From Flavobacterium denitrificans DSM 15936 (GTDB lineage: Bacteria > Bacteroidota > Bacteroidia > Flavobacteriales > Flavobacteriaceae): a DNA stretch of 64,000 nt. The notes under the pieces are model-generated. The model worked only from the letters and a program-made list of their open reading frames with translations. It searched no databases and had not been told where the DNA came from. Positions 62,066 through 64,000 of the stretch are shown here, piece by piece (position 1 is the first letter of the stretch; each line of letters begins with the position of its first letter). The translations under genes and the position numbers were made by a program. Location: NCBI RefSeq assembly GCF_000425445.1, contig NZ_KE384377.1:248001-312000 (forward strand), written 5' to 3'.

Positions 62066-62629
62066 TTATTTGCTTCCAAACAATTTACCAATAAAACCAG
62101 CAATACCTCCTTTGCTTTTAGTCACAACAAGAACATCTGCTACATCAACTTTTCCGTCGCTGTTTTGGTCAAGACCAAATTGCATTCCGTATTTTGAAAT
62201 CGTATCCATTATTCCTGAAGCTTGACCGCTGTTTCCTGAAATAGAATTTATAATGTCTGAAATTTGAAAACTGCTGTCGTTTGGATCTTTTGCTTTATTG
62301 ACTAAAGAGCCTAAAATCTGTGGAATCAAATTAGAAGCCACTCCACTTGAATCTGCACTGCTCAATCCGAATTTTTCGCCTAGATTTCCACTTAATTGCT
62401 GTTGTATTTGTTGCACAACAGGATTTGAACTGTCTATAGATGAATTTCCATTAAATAATCCTGCAATTTGTTCCGTTCCACCTTCAGAAACGATTTTTTG
62501 TAATCCTGCAAAAATTGAATTACTTGTTTCGCTTAATACTGCTTCATTATGTTCGTTTGGAACCGCACTATTGTTTACAACAGCATCGCCTCCGTATTGC
62601 TGTACTAATTGGGTTAATTGTTCAAACAT
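62066..62629 (-). CDS. DUF937 family protein
   Basis: The 187-residue protein is Ser/Gly/Gln-rich with low sequence complexity (SGVASNLIPQILGSLVNK) and matches DUF937/YidB-like helical repeats. An EF-hand-like loop, DQNSDGKVDVADV (about 154-166), has the Asp spacing for calcium. It has no signal peptide. The function of the family is unknown. It sits between the DUF6146 and serA genes, with its own terminator. Confidence 0.8.
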   Translation of the reverse strand: MFEQLTQLVQQYGGDAVVNNSAVPNEHNEAVLSETSNSIFAGLQKIVSEGGTEQIAGLFNGNSSIDSSNPVVQQIQQQLSGNLGEKFGLSSADSSGVASNLIPQILGSLVNKAKDPNDSSFQISDIINSISGNSGQASGIMDTISKYGMQFGLDQNSDGKVDVADVLVVTKSKGGIAGFIGKLFGSK

Positions 62630-62674
62630 GATTTTTAGGATTTAGATTAGAACTCAAATTTAAACAAAAAAAGA

Positions 62675-62708
62675 AAGGGATTTATTAAATAATGTTAATA
62701 AATCCCTT
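62675..62708 (-). terminator. Terminator of the serA gene
   Basis: AAGGGATTTATTAA (62675-62688) pairs perfectly with 62695-62708; on the minus strand a T-run follows, beyond the serA stop. Confidence 0.88.
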
Positions 62709-62731
62709 GCAAGTAATTTAATTATAGTTAA

Positions 62732-63682
62732 TTAGCTTAACAAAGTAATGATTTGTGATGCTAATTCAGTACCAATTCTGTCTTGTGCTTCTCCTGTTGC
62801 AGCTCCAATGTGAGGGGTCAAAGAGATTTTAGAGTGCATTAAGATTGCCATTTCTGGTTTTGGCTCGCTTTCAAAAACGTCTAAACCAGCAAAAGCAACT
62901 TTTCCTGAATCTAAAGCTTTTACTAAAGCTACTTCATCAATAACTCCTCCACGAGCACAGTTTACAATTCCAACTCCGTCTTTCATGATTTCAAGTTCTT
63001 TCTCTCCAATGATGTAACCATCTTGAGCAGGAACGTGTAATGTAATGAAATCAGCTTCTTTAAATAAAGACTCTAGAGATTGAGAAACGATTTTAGTTGT
63101 AATTGATTGTCCGTCGAAAAATTCAACTTTTACATCTACTTCAGGAATAAAACTATCAGCAGCGATAACTTTCATTCCTAAACCAAGAGCCATTTTTGCA
63201 GTAGCTTGTCCGATACGACCAATACCAACAATACCTAAAGTTTTTCCTCTTAACTCAGTTCCGTTTGCGTAAGCTTTTTTCAAACCGTCAAAGTTAGAAT
63301 CACCTTCTAAAGGCATATTTCTGTTAGAATCATGTAAGAAACGAACACCAGAAAATAAGTGTCCGAATACCAATTCAGCAACAGATTCTGATGATGAAGC
63401 TGGAGTATTGATTACATGAATTCCTTTGCTTTTTGCATAATCCACATCGATATTATCCATACCAACACCACCACGACCGATGATTTTGATACCTGGACAA
63501 GCGTCGATAATATCTTTACGAACTTTAGTCGCGCTGCGCACTAAAATTACGTCAACATTATTTTCATTAATATAGTTAGCTACTTGTTCTTGAGCTACTT
63601 TTGTAGTGATAACTTCAAAACCACCTTTTTCTAAGGCTAGAATTCCGCTTTTAGAAATTCCGTCATTTGCTAATACTTTCAT
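62732..63682 (-). CDS. serA: D-3-phosphoglycerate dehydrogenase (short form)
   Basis: The 316-residue NAD-dependent dehydrogenase opens serine synthesis from 3-phosphoglycerate. It has the GRGGVGMDNID segment, Rossmann GIVGIGRIGQATA, catalytic Arg in NCARGGVIDE and His in LTPHIGAATGEAQ. It lacks the ACT and intervening domains of the 410-residue Escherichia coli enzyme, so the usual serine feedback site is missing. A serC end lies 229 bp upstream on the same strand, which supports SerA over other 2-hydroxyacid dehydrogenases. Confidence 0.88.
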   Translation of the reverse strand: MKVLANDGISKSGILALEKGGFEVITTKVAQEQVANYINENNVDVILVRSATKVRKDIIDACPGIKIIGRGGVGMDNIDVDYAKSKGIHVINTPASSSESVAELVFGHLFSGVRFLHDSNRNMPLEGDSNFDGLKKAYANGTELRGKTLGIVGIGRIGQATAKMALGLGMKVIAADSFIPEVDVKVEFFDGQSITTKIVSQSLESLFKEADFITLHVPAQDGYIIGEKELEIMKDGVGIVNCARGGVIDEVALVKALDSGKVAFAGLDVFESEPKPEMAILMHSKISLTPHIGAATGEAQDRIGTELASQIITLLS

Positions 63683-63702
63683 TGTGTATGTTGTTTTATT
63701 TG

Positions 63703-63856
63703 GTTAATCGTTAAATCGTTTATTTGTTTAATCGATTGAACCAACTATTTGATTTTTCTTTTTTTTTTATTTAGGAGCTAATCCCGCTATCCGTTCCAAT
63801 CTTTTTTGTTTTTAAAGAAAAAACAAAAAAGGATTTCCACTTCTATCGGGGCTAGA
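63703..63856. repeat. Period-8 array and a hairpin element between serC and serA
   Basis: GTTAATC, GTTAAATC, GTTTATTT and GTTTAATC follow one another at 63703-63733. After it, 63774-63856 contains a perfect 13-bp stem (63801-63813 with 63819-63831) flanked by AATCCCGCTAT and CTATCGGGGCTA. I recall this latter block as widespread between flavobacterial genes, but cannot check it here. Confidence 0.6.
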
Positions 63857-63911
63857 AATCAGTATTCAATTCACATTTTCGGTTTCTGAAAACTGCGACT
63901 GCGACAGAAAA

Positions 63912-64000
63912 CTAAACTTTAGATTCCAATGCTTTCATTACATCAACTAAAACCTGAACGCTTTCAATTGGCATAGCATTGTAAATAGAAGCTCTGTAAC
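63912..64000 (-). CDS. serC: Phosphoserine aminotransferase, C-terminal end (partial)
   Basis: The minus-strand frame enters from the right edge and ends at the stop complementary to 63912-63914. It gives 28 complete residues beginning YRASIYNAMPIESVQVL and ending ALESKV, the conserved C-terminus of SerC (RASIYNA and ESVQ.LV..M motifs). SerC converts 3-phosphohydroxypyruvate, the SerA product, to phosphoserine. It is upstream of serA on the same strand, so order is serC-serA with a 229-bp repeat-filled gap. The rest lies outside the window. Confidence 0.85.
   Translation of the reverse strand, partial: YRASIYNAMPIESVQVLVDVMKALESKV

Overview
The window is an AT-rich chromosomal segment from a Bacteroidota bacterium, almost certainly a Flavobacterium or close relative. 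Support comes from SusC/SusD outer-membrane pairs, many lipoproteins with a Cys lipobox and no clear Shine-Dalgarno, TAnnTTTG-type -7 elements, TTG starts, and families largely confined to this phylum (DUF4834, TIGR02757, DUF6146, DUF6787, YfhO, BatA-type vWA proteins).

Region by region. 1-8.3 kb is a denitrification and nitric-oxide block: the 3' end of an Rrf2 regulator, an azurin-like cupredoxin, a quinol NO reductase (norB), the Fe-S repair protein Ric, a 12-helix membrane protein resembling a reduced heme-copper oxidase, and, facing the other way, the operon nirK (with a fused cytochrome c) - nirV - SCO. The same 26-bp palindrome sits before norB and before nirK, so one repressor, plausibly the Rrf2 protein, probably controls both. 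8.4-12.5 kb holds an alpha-oxoamine synthase for sphingoid or sulfonolipid bases and assorted envelope or unknown genes. 12.6-18.7 kb holds DUF4834, YfhO, a family 4 glycosyltransferase and a flippase (surface glycan). 19.1-22.4 kb carries uvrA. 22.8-34.6 kb is a polysaccharide utilization locus for a beta-1,3-glucan such as laminarin: a membrane-spanning sensor-regulator, SusC, SusD, a PKD-type glycan-binding lipoprotein and two GH16 glucanases. 34.7-46 kb is mixed: an ECF sigma factor with an unlisted 54-residue companion gene, a TPR protein, an endonuclease III without iron-sulfur ligands, bcp, an MBL hydrolase, a HigBA-type toxin-antitoxin pair, an esterase and a dihydroorotase-like protein with a degenerate metal site. 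46-51 kb has a BatA-type vWA protein, a lactonase and a DEAD-box helicase (DEFD variant).

51.0-57.4 kb is a tight five-gene operon: a HEAT-repeat membrane protein, a processive GT2 synthase, a TPR plus YaiO beta-barrel, a DUF4838 glycosidase-like protein and a stand-alone receiver domain lacking the phosphorylatable Asp. Its logic matches synthase-dependent exopolysaccharide secretion (compare PgaA/PgaB/PgaC), but the combination is not one I recognise as characterised. It is the best candidate for an undescribed system here. 57.4-64 kb has TIGR02757, a LIC_10190-like membrane protein, LolD, small DUF proteins, a DUF937 protein and the serine genes serC (partial) and serA.

Intergenic regions, especially between operons, contain short-period arrays (7, 8 or 16 bp). 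Several are arranged as inverted pairs around terminator hairpins. There are also longer inverted repeats, one of which supplies the last codons of a gene. No tRNA, rRNA, CRISPR array, transposase or prophage was seen.
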